Numbered from the stretch's first letter, positions 26,501-37,544 are shown. The stretch is DNA of 64,000 nt from Rhopalosiphum padi (GCF_020882245.1 NC_083599.1:15634865-15698864); one strand, 5' to 3'. The notes: generated by a model not told the origin, from the sequence alone. Numbers and translations are program-made.

Positions 26501-28234
26501 TTAAAGCAAACACGTAATGGCTCGAGAATAGCTCAAGCGCCGAATTTGAAGGCTAAAATTGAATGCGATGACAAAAGTTATGCTACATACTACACGGGAA
26601 TGACATTTGTAGTTTGGAATACTAAGTTCACTTTGTCGTATGTAAGTCACGTTTAAACGACGTAGGTATGTAGTTTTGTTCTTAGAATGTTCTTAGGATA
26701 ATGGTAAAATGTAAATTCGCTCGACAAAGAGCATAATTATTATTACTTTTAATTCTATTATTCAATACACCGCTTTTAAAATATAATCAAAAACTCTCAA
26801 GTATAAATTCAAAAGGAAAACAATGTTGTAACCGTTTTACATGTATAATGGAAAAGGTGTTAATATATCTATAACTGCTAAAAGTACGCACGCTAAATTA
26901 TTTATAACATCCCTCTTTTTGTATTGAATAATTTACACAATCATTCACGGTGGTAGCATTATTATTACTCGTAAAAGTTTCTCTAGAATATACATTTCAT
27001 GACATTTATAATATACTCGTAGATACAAATCGCTGAATTATAACTCGAAAAGATTTCGTCGAAACTATGAATGAATAATGAATATTATAATAGTAATTAT
27101 TAATTCAGTTCAAATAACTAGTCTGTATGGTAATTATTAAAGATTATTAAGTCTTACATGCAGTCGCAGTTAATTTACCTACCTATCCTCTGTTTTTCAT
27201 ATTTAAAATTATAACACTTACATAATTTATTTACATTAAGTCGACTAGGAAATCGACTGAATGAAAAAGCGCATACCATTCATGCATTTATAGTACCAAT
27301 AAAAATGCCATTCATTTAAATGCATTTCAATAATGGGTAGAAAAAAATTATAAGTACCTAATTTTTTGATATACATTTAATTTTATATTGATAATAATAA
27401 TACAATTTGAAAAACAAATACTGTTATTAGAACTTTGTATTGTATTAAATTTGGAAAAATAAATAGATCAAAAGTTCATAAATAGTATTTAATATCATTC
27501 ATCTGGAATATGTAAAATATACATAAACACTTATATTTTATTATATTATAACGTACTTATATTTTGTATGGAGTTATTATTAAAGTGTTTAAAAAAAAAA
27601 AATGTTTTACATATCCTATGGAAAATATCCAAAGGTCCATATAATGTAAATCGTATTATACCTTATTATGGGTATTTAATTTACTAACTTTTTAACTCTA
27701 TTAAGGTTTATCGAATAGATATGTATATTAAGTCGAATCGCATATAACTTTTTATGGTAGCATAAGGTTGCTCTTCTCCCGCGAGAACGCCAATTTATTT
27801 TAATAGGATTAAAGGAAAAAAGCTCTTTATGAGGGAATCAATTATTATTATTATTAGTATTATTTTAATCCCATCGTTCACAGGGTGTCCTGCGTCATAA
27901 ATAATGAAAACGGATCACGGAACCGTTTATATACCTATTACATATTATATACTATGCAATATATCCGCGTTATATACGATCGGCAAAAATCATCATCTGT
28001 CACTCGTCTCCGGAGTGTCCAAGAGACAGAAAAAAAACCAACGAGAATTATGAGCGCGTTACCTCTGATAAGTCTCCGCAGTTGCTCGAGAGCTTCGGCC
28101 CGGCGCTCCGGCGTCTCGCCCAGGTCGTTCTTGGCGCGCTCCTGGTACGACTCTTCGAAATCGGAGTCGTCCTCGAACCGCAACTCGTACCCGGAGCCCA
28201 TTTTCACGACTGGTCCGTGTTCGTCCACTTCCAT
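2639..28234 (-). CDS. CRAL-TRIO domain protein (alpha-tocopherol transfer protein/clavesin-like), five coding exons, 3' end outside window
   Basis: Exons, in reading order: 28234-28063, 6636-6536, 6067-5914, 5019-4826 and 2749-2639. Phases agree at every junction and the joined frame gives 244 residues without a stop. Seen: an acidic N-terminus; a CRAL-TRIO N-terminal helical region (about residues 45-95, with ALEQLRRLIR and LLAFLRVCKFYPESAF); then the Sec14-type lipid pocket with VLPSRDQHGRRIL (123-136), LLVDFAGL (179-186), the QFTP helix (193-196) and HIVNQPYIFN...KPF (218-236). Family members bind small hydrophobic ligands (tocopherol, retinaldehyde, phosphoinositides) in the cytosol and move them between membranes; the ligand here cannot be read from sequence. 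Relatives are about 300 residues, so about 60 C-terminal residues, including the usual HxHG and LPxxYGG-like segments, lie before position 1. The ATG at 28234 has A at -3 and G at +4; Met12 is an alternative start. The exact orthologue (CRALBP, alpha-TTP or clavesin group) is uncertain, so I give no symbol. Confidence 0.9.
2750..4825 (-). other. Intron 4 of the CRAL-TRIO gene
   Basis: A 2,076-bp intron between exons 4 and 5, bounded by gtaagg (minus strand, 4825) and tttcag (2750). Very AT-rich; I see no other feature in it. Confidence 0.8.
4826..5019 (-). CDS. Coding exon 4 of the CRAL-TRIO gene (core of the lipid pocket)
   Basis: Acceptor atttctatag ends at 5020; donor gtaagg begins at 4825. 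The C left by exon 3 completes a Gln codon, giving QRWKIKNCSLTEIFRGVELV, then the pocket strand TVLLVDFAGL and the helix VNHVWQFTPNFAKMVLDWIQ. DxxGL and QxxP are hallmark CRAL-TRIO positions. Length 194 bp, phase 1 in, phase 0 out. This is the longest strongly conserved block of the gene in the window. Confidence 0.9.
5020..5913 (-). other. Intron 3 of the CRAL-TRIO gene
   Basis: An 894-bp intron separating exons 3 and 4, a phase-1 junction inside the Gly-Gln-Arg-Trp region of the protein. No additional feature seen. Intron 2 (6068-6535, 468 bp) is similar. Confidence 0.8.
5914..6067 (-). CDS. Coding exon 3 of the CRAL-TRIO gene
   Basis: Acceptor attttatag ends at 6068; donor gtacgt begins at 5913. 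Encodes VKFLYKLRQKNPKYCNDLI, then the start of the lipid-binding domain, including NVFEQNILTVLPSRDQHGRR and ILITECG. RDxxGRR is a landmark at the start of the CRAL-TRIO lobe. Length 154 bp, phase 0 in, phase 1 out. The reading frame stays open past the true exon end into the intron, so the donor and not a stop defines the edge. Confidence 0.88.
6536..6636 (-). CDS. Coding exon 2 of the CRAL-TRIO gene
   Basis: Acceptor tttgtgtttcag ends at 6637; donor gttagt begins at 6535. With the G carried over from exon 1 it encodes EEKKLYLPTDESTELYLL and then AFLRVCKFYPESAFKR (34 codons), the conserved N-terminal helix bundle in which LLxFLRxxKF is the family signature. Length 101 bp, phase 1 in, phase 0 out. 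The intron to exon 3 is 468 bp. Confidence 0.88.
6637..17096 (-). other. Distal part of 21.4-kb intron 1, no gene seen
   Basis: About 10.5 kb of mostly AT-rich intron. Noted within it: a perfect 9+1+9 palindrome at 8077-8095, a somewhat GC-richer stretch at about 9.72-10.33 kb, and AAT-type repeats at about 10160-10200. An open frame at 9271-9564 (97 codons, plus) is within what chance gives in such AT-rich DNA, and I do not call it a gene. Confidence 0.6.
8077..8095. repeat. Perfect short palindrome
   Basis: CAACTAGTA, one A, then TACTAGTTG: nine bases perfectly inverted around a single central base. Could be a dimeric protein-binding site or chance; there is no supporting context. Confidence 0.5.
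17097..17651. mobile_element. Non-autonomous DNA transposon with TATACAG-type terminal inverted repeats
   Basis: The left end reads TATACAGGGTGGATCATCAA and the inverted right end TATACAGAGTGATTTACCAA, matching at 15 of 20 positions. The element is about 555 bp with no coding capacity; its interior is AT-rich with A-runs. Termini of the form TACAGGGTGATTC are common on arthropod DNA transposons, but I cannot name the superfamily. A TA target duplication is possible but is embedded in the terminal TATA. Confidence 0.6.
17652..18878. other. Intron 1 sequence between two transposons
   Basis: AT-rich intronic DNA. A short inverted repeat (CACACCTA / TAGGTGTG, 18587-18611, 9-base loop) is present. 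A 75-codon minus-strand open frame at 17960-18187 has no recognisable motif and I do not call it a gene. Confidence 0.5.
18879..19470. mobile_element. 592-bp non-autonomous DNA transposon (TAGGGCTC termini)
   Basis: The left end is GTAGGGCTCGGAAGTTGATG. The right end, inverted, carries TAGGGCTCAAAAGTTGATG, so the termini share TAGGGCTC, two purines, then AAGTTGATG. The element is flanked by a perfect 7-bp direct repeat CTAATAA (18872-18878 and 19471-19477), which fits a target-site duplication close to the 8 bp made by hAT elements. The interior is T-rich on the plus strand and has no open frame, so it depended on a transposase from elsewhere. Confidence 0.75.
19700..19827 (+). mobile_element. 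5'-truncated non-LTR retrotransposon 3' end (or retrocopy) with poly(A)
   Basis: An open frame begins just after an in-frame stop and reads TKNEYVEDGKYRDRRRDVAE then AAKILHGLLYGSGRVV, with its stop codon TAA at 19808. The stop runs directly into 19 A residues (19809-19827). A coding end followed at once by poly(A) and broken off on the 5' side is how truncated LINE insertions look. GC content is clearly above the surroundings. I do not recognise the clade. A processed gene copy is the alternative. No clear target duplication found. Confidence 0.45.
20400..20471 (+). other. Candidate first exon (3' part) of a nested plus-strand transcript
   Basis: The GC-rich sequence ends TGTGCGCGCAG followed by gtgact, a good splice donor at 20472. 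The 5' edge is not defined; 20400 is arbitrary. An ATG at 20456 in fair context, joined to the candidate exon at 21906, would give only a 16-codon frame (MGVRADPRRDEVERRL, then stop). The transcript, if real, is either non-coding here or starts translation elsewhere. Nothing but splice signals and composition supports this. Confidence 0.25.
20554..20593. repeat. (AAT)n microsatellite
   Basis: About 13 perfect AAT units inside the CpG-rich block. Confidence 0.9.
20731..21143. mobile_element. 413-bp fold-back element with long inverted arms
   Basis: Ends are TTAAGAGGACGTTATA on the left and its exact inverse on the right. The arms stay homologous for over 100 bases: CGTTCAGCA, TTTTGTG, TGTTAGCTTTAA, TTACCTATTA and TATCCGGG occur in both in the same order. 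The right arm carries about 60 extra bases near its end. It has no coding capacity. Terminal TTAA could be part of the element or a piggyBac-like target; the remaining terminal bases do not look like a classic piggyBac end. It borders the CpG-rich block. Confidence 0.75.
21906..21945 (+). other. Candidate 40-bp exon on the plus strand
   Basis: Preceded by acatttcgtttcag and followed by gtaagt, near-ideal acceptor and donor. The 40 bases between are about 60% GC where the flanks are about 25%. Frame 1 reads IPDETRWNVDSDT and frame 2 SPTRRGGTSTLIR; frame 3 has a stop. It lies antisense to intron 1 of the CRAL-TRIO gene. No partner exon could be proven downstream. A coding micro-exon of a long plus-strand gene or a lncRNA exon are both possible. 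Confidence 0.4.
26024..26338 (+). other. Unrecognised GC-richer open patch in intron 1
   Basis: About 315 bp with GC near half, open in one frame (first ATG at 26033, 101 codons) and ending in a normal stop. The peptide has no motif I recognise; it is rich in Arg, His and Cys, including LQTICLRHRRLAGSTHKCEA. A possible acceptor (tttatgtatcag, ending 26043) and donor (CATAG then gttcta, about 26155) could bound an exon. Conserved regulatory DNA, a lncRNA exon or an old insertion are alternatives. Confidence 0.2.
28063..28234 (-). CDS. Coding exon 1 of the CRAL-TRIO gene
   Basis: Encodes residues 1-57 plus the first base of codon 58. It begins MEVDEHGPVVKMGSGYELRF and contains the charged DDSDFEESYQERAKNDLGE stretch typical of insect members of this family, then the first helix of the CRAL-TRIO N-terminal region. 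The exon ends CTTATCAGAG followed by gtaacg, a good donor, leaving phase 1. The exon is GC- and CpG-rich compared with the surrounding 25% GC DNA. Any 5' untranslated sequence upstream of 28234 cannot be delimited. Confidence 0.88.
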
Positions 28235-28790
28235 GATCGATAGAGTTTGTGCGTGTTTTTGTGGTTTTTATTTTTTCCCCGTCCTGCAGGATATACGACG
28301 AACGGCCCCGCAGCGTAGGTACGACGACGACGGTATAAATATACCGCGATACAGGTTAGGTTAGAACGATCTATGATAAATATCGATCGTCGCGGACGGA
28401 TCGATGCGTAAAGGCTGACGGGCGGACCGACGGCGGAATCCAACGGATTTGCGCAACAATCGCCAACGATATATTACGTGCGACCTGCGGATCCTCTGCA
28501 CGGTGATCGACCAACCGGTACGGCGCAGCGAGTGTGTGCGAATGTGTGCGGCGCTCGGACGTTTGGATGTAAATGGAATTACAACACGACCGCCGCGGTT
28601 ATTATAATGGGTGATAGGCCGCGATAATAATATTATTACCTGCAGACTGATAGTATTATTACTATTATTACGTGTTATGTGTGTAGTCCGCAAGACGGTA
28701 TACCTACTCCCGCCGCCGCAGACTACTGTCGGACTGGTTTCGTCGGCCACTAGCGCCGACGGACGGGCGGCTTAACGGTCAACTATCACG
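28235..28790 (-). promoter_or_regulatory. CpG-rich promoter / 5' UTR region of the CRAL-TRIO gene
   Basis: Immediately upstream of the ATG, the sequence is GC- and CpG-rich to about 28790 and then returns abruptly to AT-rich DNA with an (ATT)n run. Position and composition fit a promoter plus 5' untranslated region. I could not fix a TATA box, initiator or transcription start. Long open frames here (for example 28361-28750, minus) are an effect of few stop codons in GC-rich DNA. A further non-coding first exon upstream cannot be excluded. Confidence 0.5.
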
Positions 28791-31479
28791 AATCTCGATT
28801 TTATAATATTATTTTTTATCGTACCTACGCGATTATATTATTATTATTATTATTATTACTACCGTCCGAAAATTCACAATACTCATCGTCTCGCGCCATT
28901 ATCTCTAATTATATATCGCCTATAACTATATTATTGTAAAAAAAAAAAAATAATTTCATTTAAAGCACATAAAGTCATAAAATAAGTACACTGTTCGGGA
29001 ATTAATGATCCTAACCAGGGAAACCAACAAGTTTTGATCATTTTTTTTTTCAATCTACAGACACGAATATTTCAGTGTTCGCATAGAACTTCATTTTTTA
29101 TTATCTAACCTATCTCAAATTTAATAATAAGTCTTTATTAAAAATTAAATTTAAGCTTATTTTATAACGTTATTTAAAATAAATTAAAATAGTTATATTT
29201 CAATACGAACTGTATAAAGTCTATCCTAAATAGGTAACCGGTAGTAGACTATTGAAAAAGACAAGTAATATATTTCTGATGGCAACCAAAATATAAAATA
29301 TAATTTGAGAAATTGACACCGAACTTATTTAGAAGTTAAATTATTGTTGATTTTTAAACTTCACAGAAAACGTATATATATATTATATATACCTAATTAT
29401 TACATATATTCTTTTACATTTTTATTTTGAAAACTACAATCTATCAATATATAACATATATTGATACATATATGATATATACATAAAATATGTATTAAAC
29501 ATATTTTGTGACGAGTGTATTATGGGTAATTTGTCGTGAATTTAGTATCCAGTGAAACTACTTCGGGGCATAGTTCATCGGTATTTCAACGAGACATCAT
29601 ATTATTTTTAAATATTTTTTTTTAGTAAAGCGTTACAGTTCATTTAACTTGAATACATTTAAAGAACAAGAAGTATTTATCTATTTAATTTACACTCCCA
29701 ATATTATATTATACATATATATAACATCAATATATTCTAATGTGTGTAACATTATACCTTTATTTAGTATAATAGATATTATTTCACATATATAAGTGGA
29801 ATGCGCTTCTGTGAACTTGCTGGTATGTGAACGGTATAAGTCCGGTGTATAGTATCGTGGAAGAAATATGTAGGTATGGTATATAATATGATTATATTAA
29901 ATGTGTTCATGTAGACCAATTTTTTTTTTAACGTTTACGTAAACCAGCTATTTTTACTTCGCAATAGTCACGCCGTTTATACGCGTCCTCATTTTTCAAA
30001 CCATGAGTGTTGGGTTACCTGGTTACAGCTTGACATTTTTCAATCTTAAATTAAGTAGGTATTTAATTTCAACGGATTAGGTACCGAAAATATTTCATAC
30101 GTGTCTATGTTTTTTTATACACATATCATACCTAATTCGTGTTATTGTGTATATGATTATCTCAATTTTTCTTTTGATGGTTAATCAAAATCGAGTGGAA
30201 AAATAGTAAATTTTAGTAAATTATTAATTATATTTTTATTATATTTAATATTTGTTTTTCACATTAATTATTATTATATTTCAGTTATTTTACATTTTAA
30301 AAATATACATAATAATATATAATTTAAAAATATTTATAAATTATGTTTTTTCAATTTTGATTTGACTATTTTTATTATTTTTGTTTATTATGTACACGTT
30401 CATATGGTGTCCTTTATTTCTGTGTCGAACCGGTAACGTTCTGTTATTGCAAAATATGTTATTGGTTTTTTTTTTTTTTTTTACATAAGGTAACTTCTCA
30501 GGTATATAATATTATCTCTTTATTAATATTCGTAATTCTGTTTTTAATTATATAAATTATGTTTGATAGGTAATATTATATTAAATGTTTATATCTGTTT
30601 GATTCAATACCCACGTATAATACATTTTAATTTGTATCAATTAACAAATAGTAAATAGTAATTAATAATTTGATATGAGAATTCTTTAAGAAGTTTAAAT
30701 AAATATTTTATTATTAATTCTTGGTTTTTTTATTTAATCATTTTTAGGACAGAATGAGTACTTACTACATAGTTTAAAGTAAAAATGTATAATTAGATTT
30801 ATCGTTTCTTATTGCTAATTTTTTTTAATGCCTTTTTTTTTTTATCTATATTTTCTCTAATTATTAATACGCAAATTAACTAATAATAGTTGGTACCAAC
30901 TACCAGATATTAAAATTTTAATCAAACTCCATACATTATAATTTTTTGAATGTGATTATTTATTATTGCTTCCTGATTTGAAGTCAGACCACAATAATAT
31001 AGGATATATTGATTACCCAGGAGAGAGAAGAAAAACGAACGTCTAAAATTCAGTATATATATATATACACATATATCAAGATTTGTTCTATCTATTTATA
31101 TAAAAAATATGCATAAAAATTGTATTTAGTTAAATTATAAATTATAATTCACCAATATACTGAATATTTGTATTCCATACTTATTAAAAATATTAATTAA
31201 CTAGATAATGGGTTACAGTACCAATAATATTTGTATTATGTCATATTTATTTTTTAATATCATTGATTGGTATGTCAGTAATTATGAAAGTCATGAGATT
31301 AGATGCGCAGGTTTTTAAGACATATCAAATACAATAACAAACGTTATAAAAGAAGCACATGATGAAGACAAAGCCACAATTATTCCTTACAAAATTAATA
31401 TTTTAAATAACTTTTGAATGTTATTTTAACCTGTATTTTTATATTTTAAAATTGCACTTGTAATCATGACATTATGTAC
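28791..31479. other. AT-rich intergenic sequence upstream of the CRAL-TRIO gene
   Basis: Starts with an (ATT)n run at 28837-28859, then AT-rich DNA with TA-type simple repeats and T-runs. No gene or clear transposon seen. Confidence 0.6.
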
Positions 31480-31740
31480 AAATAACTAGCTGACCCACCA
31501 AACGCTGTTTGAAAGTAGTTTATGTGTAGTACACATTTGGTCGCGAGTTCATACAAAAATCCTATAGAAAAAAGTATTTTAAGTTTTTCTCAATTTTTTT
31601 ATTTTCGTAAAAAACATATTTAAACTATTACAAGCATTAATAAAAAAATATTCCAATCAGTCCTTCGTTTTCAAGTTATGTAATTACTAATCAACAGAAT
31701 TTAATTTATAGGTGTAGGTACACGTATAGTATAATAAATT
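31480..31740 (+). mobile_element. Possible dispersed-repeat fragment
   Basis: Begins TAGCTGACCCACCAAACGC and later has ATTCCAATCAGTCCTTCGTT followed by TTCAAGTTATG. AGCTGACCC-xx-CAAACG starts paired with an 'atcggtccagtcgttctcgagttatg'-like downstream segment occur on a widespread arthropod repeat. I recall the pattern but cannot name the family, and the ends are not visible here. Confidence 0.35.
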
Positions 31741-34700
31741 AATCTAATATTGTTAATAATAATAATAATAAAAAAAAATACTCATTACATGACTGTAGAA
31801 TTTCTATGTTACTAGGTTTGGGAATCATGTATCTAGTCACCTATAAATATTCTACATATACATAAGTCCTTATGTCCTACATAAATAAAATTACGTAATG
31901 GTTTTCTCACTGTACATCTTTCTCGTATACTTCAAAAAATATAGTTAAAACTTTAAAAATATCATCATAATGATAATAAGCACTTCGTTCAAATTAAATC
32001 ATTCATTATGTGAAATGTGTATTTTTAATTATGATATAAATATATAATAATACAATAATTGACATCATATTTTCACATCGTACAAAAAATATGTTCACTA
32101 CATCATTGATGAGAAATTTACATTATTTATGTGTACATTTATAAAACCATCCATTTGAAACCTTGAAAAAACCAAACGAAACAGTATAATTTTTACGATA
32201 TGAAATATTAATATAAATAGCAGAATGTACATTCCGTTACTTATAGTTAAGATTTGATAAATTTAATATTTAAATGAAAACAATTTTTAATTCTGATACA
32301 AATCCCCTCAATGCATTATATAATACAATTAATTTCTAATTAATTTAGTCTCATATATATATACGCGTAACGTTATGATAATATGATAAGAATCTATCAG
32401 GATTAATTATCAATACATTTAAAATCACCAATAGTATTTAACTTATACCCTTCAAAAATAACACTATCATAAATTGTATTTATTTTACGAATAAAATATT
32501 TAAAAAAAAAAGCAGCCAGTTAAATATTAAAATTCCAGTTGTTAAAAACTAATTTATAATATTTATTTAAGTTGTGATAAAAATTTTAGGGCTTACCAAA
32601 TTTGGTAACTATTTGGTGAACTTAGGTTCACTATTGATACAACATTAATACATATTTAATATTTTTGATGATTGTTATTTAATATTATAGTGATAGTGGA
32701 CACGACTAATAACATTAGCGATGTAAATTATTCACATATTTATTTTATTTAAAAAAAATAATCTTATAACTTCAAATATACATTTTATTTATAGAATACA
32801 TGAGTAAAATTAATTACTAAAATGTATTTTTATTACTTAAGTTTTTTTTTATTCACCATAAATACTTGAGAATTAAAAAGATATTTATTTATTTTGATAT
32901 AATGTATAGACTTTGCGCCTAGTTACATTATATTATTTAAAATCTATGCATATATATTTATGCACTTTATTACTTTAATATACAATTATAGAAATTATTG
33001 AAATAGTCACTTACATTGTAAAATTAGTAACTATTGTATAGTGATCACTTACCTACATGTTACCTATTATATTTAAGCATTACTCGCATAAATATTCATT
33101 ATTGGACATTGTCTTTATAGAAATAATTCGTAAACATCTAATAAAAATATTCTAAGCAATAGTATACTTCACTTTAAGACAATTATAAACTGAATGTTAT
33201 GTAAATTATCTTAGAAAATTAAAATATAAAATTTCCAATATACCTACATATTATATAATATTAATATTTTAAAAAATACATTTTTTTAATTAAAATGCAG
33301 TGTTTATTAACTTACGATTAGTCTAATCTTTCAAAAATAAATATACACAATTTTTGAAATAAACTGTTTAACTTTTGGTTTTTAATTAAAAATTATAAAA
33401 TCAAATGAAATAAAAATATTAAAAACTTGATAGAACAGATAGGTAAGGTTATATTGGAAATACAAATCTAGAACAAATCGCCCCCGCCGTTTAGTTTTTG
33501 TTAAAAAAATATAAGCTTATGAATGTTTTATCCCTCGTAAATATTAACATAGGATATCTATTTTGGTCATCGTGAGTTATCCATAGGACTTTGGTCTCGG
33601 GCGTGTATTAATGATACGACGTTTGGGTCACTGGTATTTTTTCAAATCATTAGATTTATTTATTTATTCAGTTATAATGTAACATTAATAAGACAATATC
33701 TAGTCTGAATATCAAGTCATTTTAATTTTACATATCATGTCCAAATGCCTTGGTAAGCTATATAGTTAATTTACATAATCTTAGTTAGTTTACGCTAATA
33801 ACGAGTACTATATATAGTTGATAAAGATTTTTTTCACACTATTTTAGAAAACAAGTTAACATAAAACTAATAGTTTTTTTTTTTATAAATACTATATTCT
33901 GGAAACTACAACAATTTGTTTTAATTACCATAATTCTTGTATTATGCCTGGAGAGTATTTTGCTCTCAGTCACTTCAAAAGAAATTCTAATTAGTGAACA
34001 TCACACACGAATATATACAACAGTCGATATCGACAATGAATGGAAAGTCACCATTTCCTTCCAAGCATATTTTGTTGTGTGATAAAAATAAAATCGATCA
34101 ATGTTGCTGATTAACACGATAAATGAAAATAGAATACTTTTGCACACAAAACAGAACTTAGCTGTAATATCTTATAAGCTATTAATTAATTACGAAAATC
34201 ATGTTTTTGAATTTTGACTCGTTCACTCCTACATCAAATCATTCTATCTTAAATAAACCTTTAGGTAACTCACCGAAATCAAAACAGTCTATAAGGCTAT
34301 ATTAGATAGAAAACAAAATTTTAAAAATAAATACCCAAATAATTCCACTCGGAGAACTCCCAATAGGAATAGATATTTCTCTCTGATCAAAGACGGAATC
34401 GCCAAAACCTCTTCAACTTCAACAGCCAATAATATTCATTAAAGATGTGTAAATTCGCGAATTTCCTGGAAAATCCTATGTAAATGGCCTAAATTTAAAT
34501 GCATACTCAAATGAAGCGTATAAACGAACCACCAAATATTGTTATGCAAGTGGAGTTTTGATTAAAAATAATATCGCTCAACTACTACTTTTGTGCCGTT
34601 AAATTATAAATTTAAACCAAAATGTAATTACTTTTTTTGTTGTTAATGTTATTATGTTATTCATTTATGATACTTCTCCACGGTGTTCTAAATTAAACTC

Positions 34701-37171
34701 TAAAATGATTTTTAATGTGTATATTAATACAATATTAACACAAAGTTTCATAAACTAATATTATTGTCGATTGTAGAGAATTAATTAAACAAAATACATG
34801 TATATATATATAACATGCTTCGACGTTTTTTTGATTGTTATAACAACTTTTTAGAATGTTAAAAAATATAATCTAATAATTTATCAACTTAATTTTATTA
34901 GTTTGTGGTTAAGTAGCATATAATATTTTAATTTGATTAGAAAAATGTTAGATTTTTATTTAAAAACAAATTTTAAAATTACAAATTAAAATTCTGTAAA
35001 GGTTTAGATTATTGAGTGGCAGGTACTTATTAGCTATAAAAGTATATATTTCATGTATGAATAATAGATAGTTACTTCTTTGATAATGTGCAGTTTTGGT
35101 TATGTATTTAAGGTTATTATACCAAGTTTGAAATAATTCATATCCGATATTTTCAATGAAACAATTCAATAGTAAGAGTCAAATATTATAAATTATAATA
35201 GTTGTTTAATTATTGGTGGATTTGTTTATCCGTTATAGTCAGCGGTAACCGTATATTATGATATATTAATTATGTAAGCATAACTTCTGAGTGTCGATTT
35301 TTGCAAGATGTAAATAATATGTTCATTTGACCTAAGACCTAAGGATAGATAATCGTTAAGTGTAGCATTAATTAGACATTATACCATGGCAAATAATTAT
35401 TGCATGAGATACTGCCTAGATACTATAATAGCTTAAACACAATTTTATAATTATTTATTATTATAATCCGTATTACAATTTATTTCAGACTAAGTCTTAA
35501 ATCATGTTACAAAAGTCTAAAAGTAAGAACTAACTTTCAAAGTCAACAAATTATTATTTTTAAACTGCTTTCAAGTTATTTTATTTCAAATGTACTTAAG
35601 ATACAGGTATCTAATTATTTATTTTAAATTCATAATAAAAAAAAAAAAAATACAATTTCTATAATTAAGTACACTTATTTATTTTCAAACTTTATTCTAT
35701 CATTACATTTTACGGATGTTTATCTAACAGTTATAACATTAGGTACTATAAATATTAATAATAAATGTAGTAAATTAAACATAATTTATCCTTGTGATAT
35801 GAGATTTAAAACTTAGATGGTTTCTTTTCCGGGAATGAGTTTTAGTAATACAACATTGCACACAAGGTAAAATTGCTTTTGTAAAAAATATTATTTATTT
35901 GATACTATCTTCGTCTGGGTTAAGTTACATAGTCTATTTATTTATTAATATGATATCATTTATAAATATATCTTATATTAAAACATTTTAAGTGAAAAAT
36001 GCAACTTAAATAGACATATTACATTACATAGACATTTGTTATTAACATAACGTTTCTAATAATAATACATTAACAATATATTAGTTACAATGTGATTCAC
36101 TGTGAACATTTTCATCTTGTGAGTTGTGATGATGTAATGATCTGCATGGCCACACCTAAAATCAAATGGTATATATTCATACTTAGTATCAGTAAACCAG
36201 TAATGTCTTCGTATATTATTAGATATAAAGAAAAAACCATTAAGGAACCAATAAAGCTATTGATGTCTTTCAATCAATCACAATTAAGTCTAGTACATTA
36301 GTAAAAGTAAAATCAAAATAATATTTTTTTTATTGGAAACGTCTTGTTGTCTAAATAACCTAGTATACATTTATATAATAGTGAGTGTCTAGTGAAATCG
36401 TCAATTTTATTAGAAATATTAAATTTTATAATTTATATTATACTGTAATATTAATTGTAATATTTAACAAAAAAAAAAAAAAATGTACATTTTTTGCTAA
36501 GTATTAGTAACGTGAAACGCGTATTAGTACATCTTAATGATAAAATCGAAATTTTATTGAAATTATTAATTATATTTGATCAACAATAATGTAACACCAT
36601 AAACATATAAACAATGGAACCACTATTTAACGAACTTTTATTTAATGAAACTCATTGTGTTTTATGAAACTATACTACAAGTTCATAAGAAAACGTTTCA
36701 ATTTAATAATAATAAAAAAAAATTTTAATCTAAGGAGTTAAAATATCATATTATTATTCTACAGAAGATGTAATAATATTATATTATAATGTTAATTGTT
36801 ATAAAGTACATACGAGTATTATAATATGTATTGTTTATTTTTTTATTTTAATTAATCTATTATTATCAAACAATATTATTTCGTGTATTATTATTTGCAT
36901 AATCAGTTTCGTACAGTAAAAATTAGTTTAAAAAATTCGTCAAGTTCGTTAAACATCGAAATCTCGCACTGTAAATAATATAATATACACATACAATAAC
37001 ACACCGTTTAATGGTATAGAATATTATAATAATATGGCAAAGGCATTAGCCAATATTTTTCAATACCAAATGTGATATTGAACAATTTCCTTGAATCAAA
37101 TTTTCAAGTTGAAGGAATACCTATCCACGATTGGTCAAATATACCTGGTCGTTGCCCCGTGATATTCATAG
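31741..37171. other. AT-rich intergenic sequence, no gene seen
   Basis: Low-complexity AT-rich DNA. Contains a perfect 16-base palindrome TTACCAAATTTGGTAA at about 32595-32610 and TCGATATCGA near 34024. The minus-strand open frame at 34960-35169 and the plus-strand one at 36092-36301 have no recognisable content. Confidence 0.55.
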
Positions 37172-37211
37172 CCTAACATGAAACTGTTTTCCGTATTACA
37201 TGTATTAATAT

Positions 37212-37544
37212 TCATAACCAGCGGTCATGGTCGAATTCATCAAAGCGCTTCGATTCTAATGTAGTAAACAAAAATTGTCCACTCTTTGAGGCGTATTTCA
37301 ATAATTTTTTGCATACTTCGTTCACACCGTTTACAAAAAATGATTTGTACGGCGATACCGATGATACGCGGTCAAAACTGCAAGGCCGCGGTAAACTGTT
37401 CAGTTTTAAATTGAATTTGGGTGTCGAAAATTTGAAAGTATAATATAATATGTTGTATACATAACGACCGTCTCGAGGCGTATGTGTCGCATTAAGATAA
37501 ATATGAATAGATTTATAATAATAGAGTTTAATGATAGCAAACAT
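37212..37544 (-). other. Unresolved coding-like patch (strand uncertain)
   Basis: The stretch 37200-37400 is clearly GC-richer than its surroundings and open on both strands. Minus: 110 codons ending in FDEFDHDRWL and a stop, containing VNGVNEVCKKLLKYASKSGQ; possible acceptors (gaacag, ccttgcag) lie inside. Plus: a frame with CPLFEAYFNNFLHTSFTPFT ending near a possible donor (CCGCG then gtaaac, about 37392). There is also a 28-codon plus-strand frame from ATG at 37178 whose start, MKLFSVLHVLIFITSG, looks like a secretion signal but stops soon after. I recognise no family. It could be an exon of a small secreted-protein gene, a pseudogene or chance. Confidence 0.22.

Larger units (their letters stand above)
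21144..28062 (-). other. Proximal part of intron 1
   Basis: AT-rich intron next to exon 1. It holds the candidate plus-strand exon at 21906-21945 and a patch at about 26.02-26.34 kb that is markedly GC-richer and open in one plus-strand frame. Apart from these I see no gene, RNA or transposon. Confidence 0.6.

Noticed and set aside
28361..28750. 129-codon minus-strand open frame upstream of the CRAL-TRIO start
   Set aside because: It lies in the CpG-rich promoter block where stop codons are rare. The peptide is Arg-rich, has no motif, and overlaps other equally open frames.
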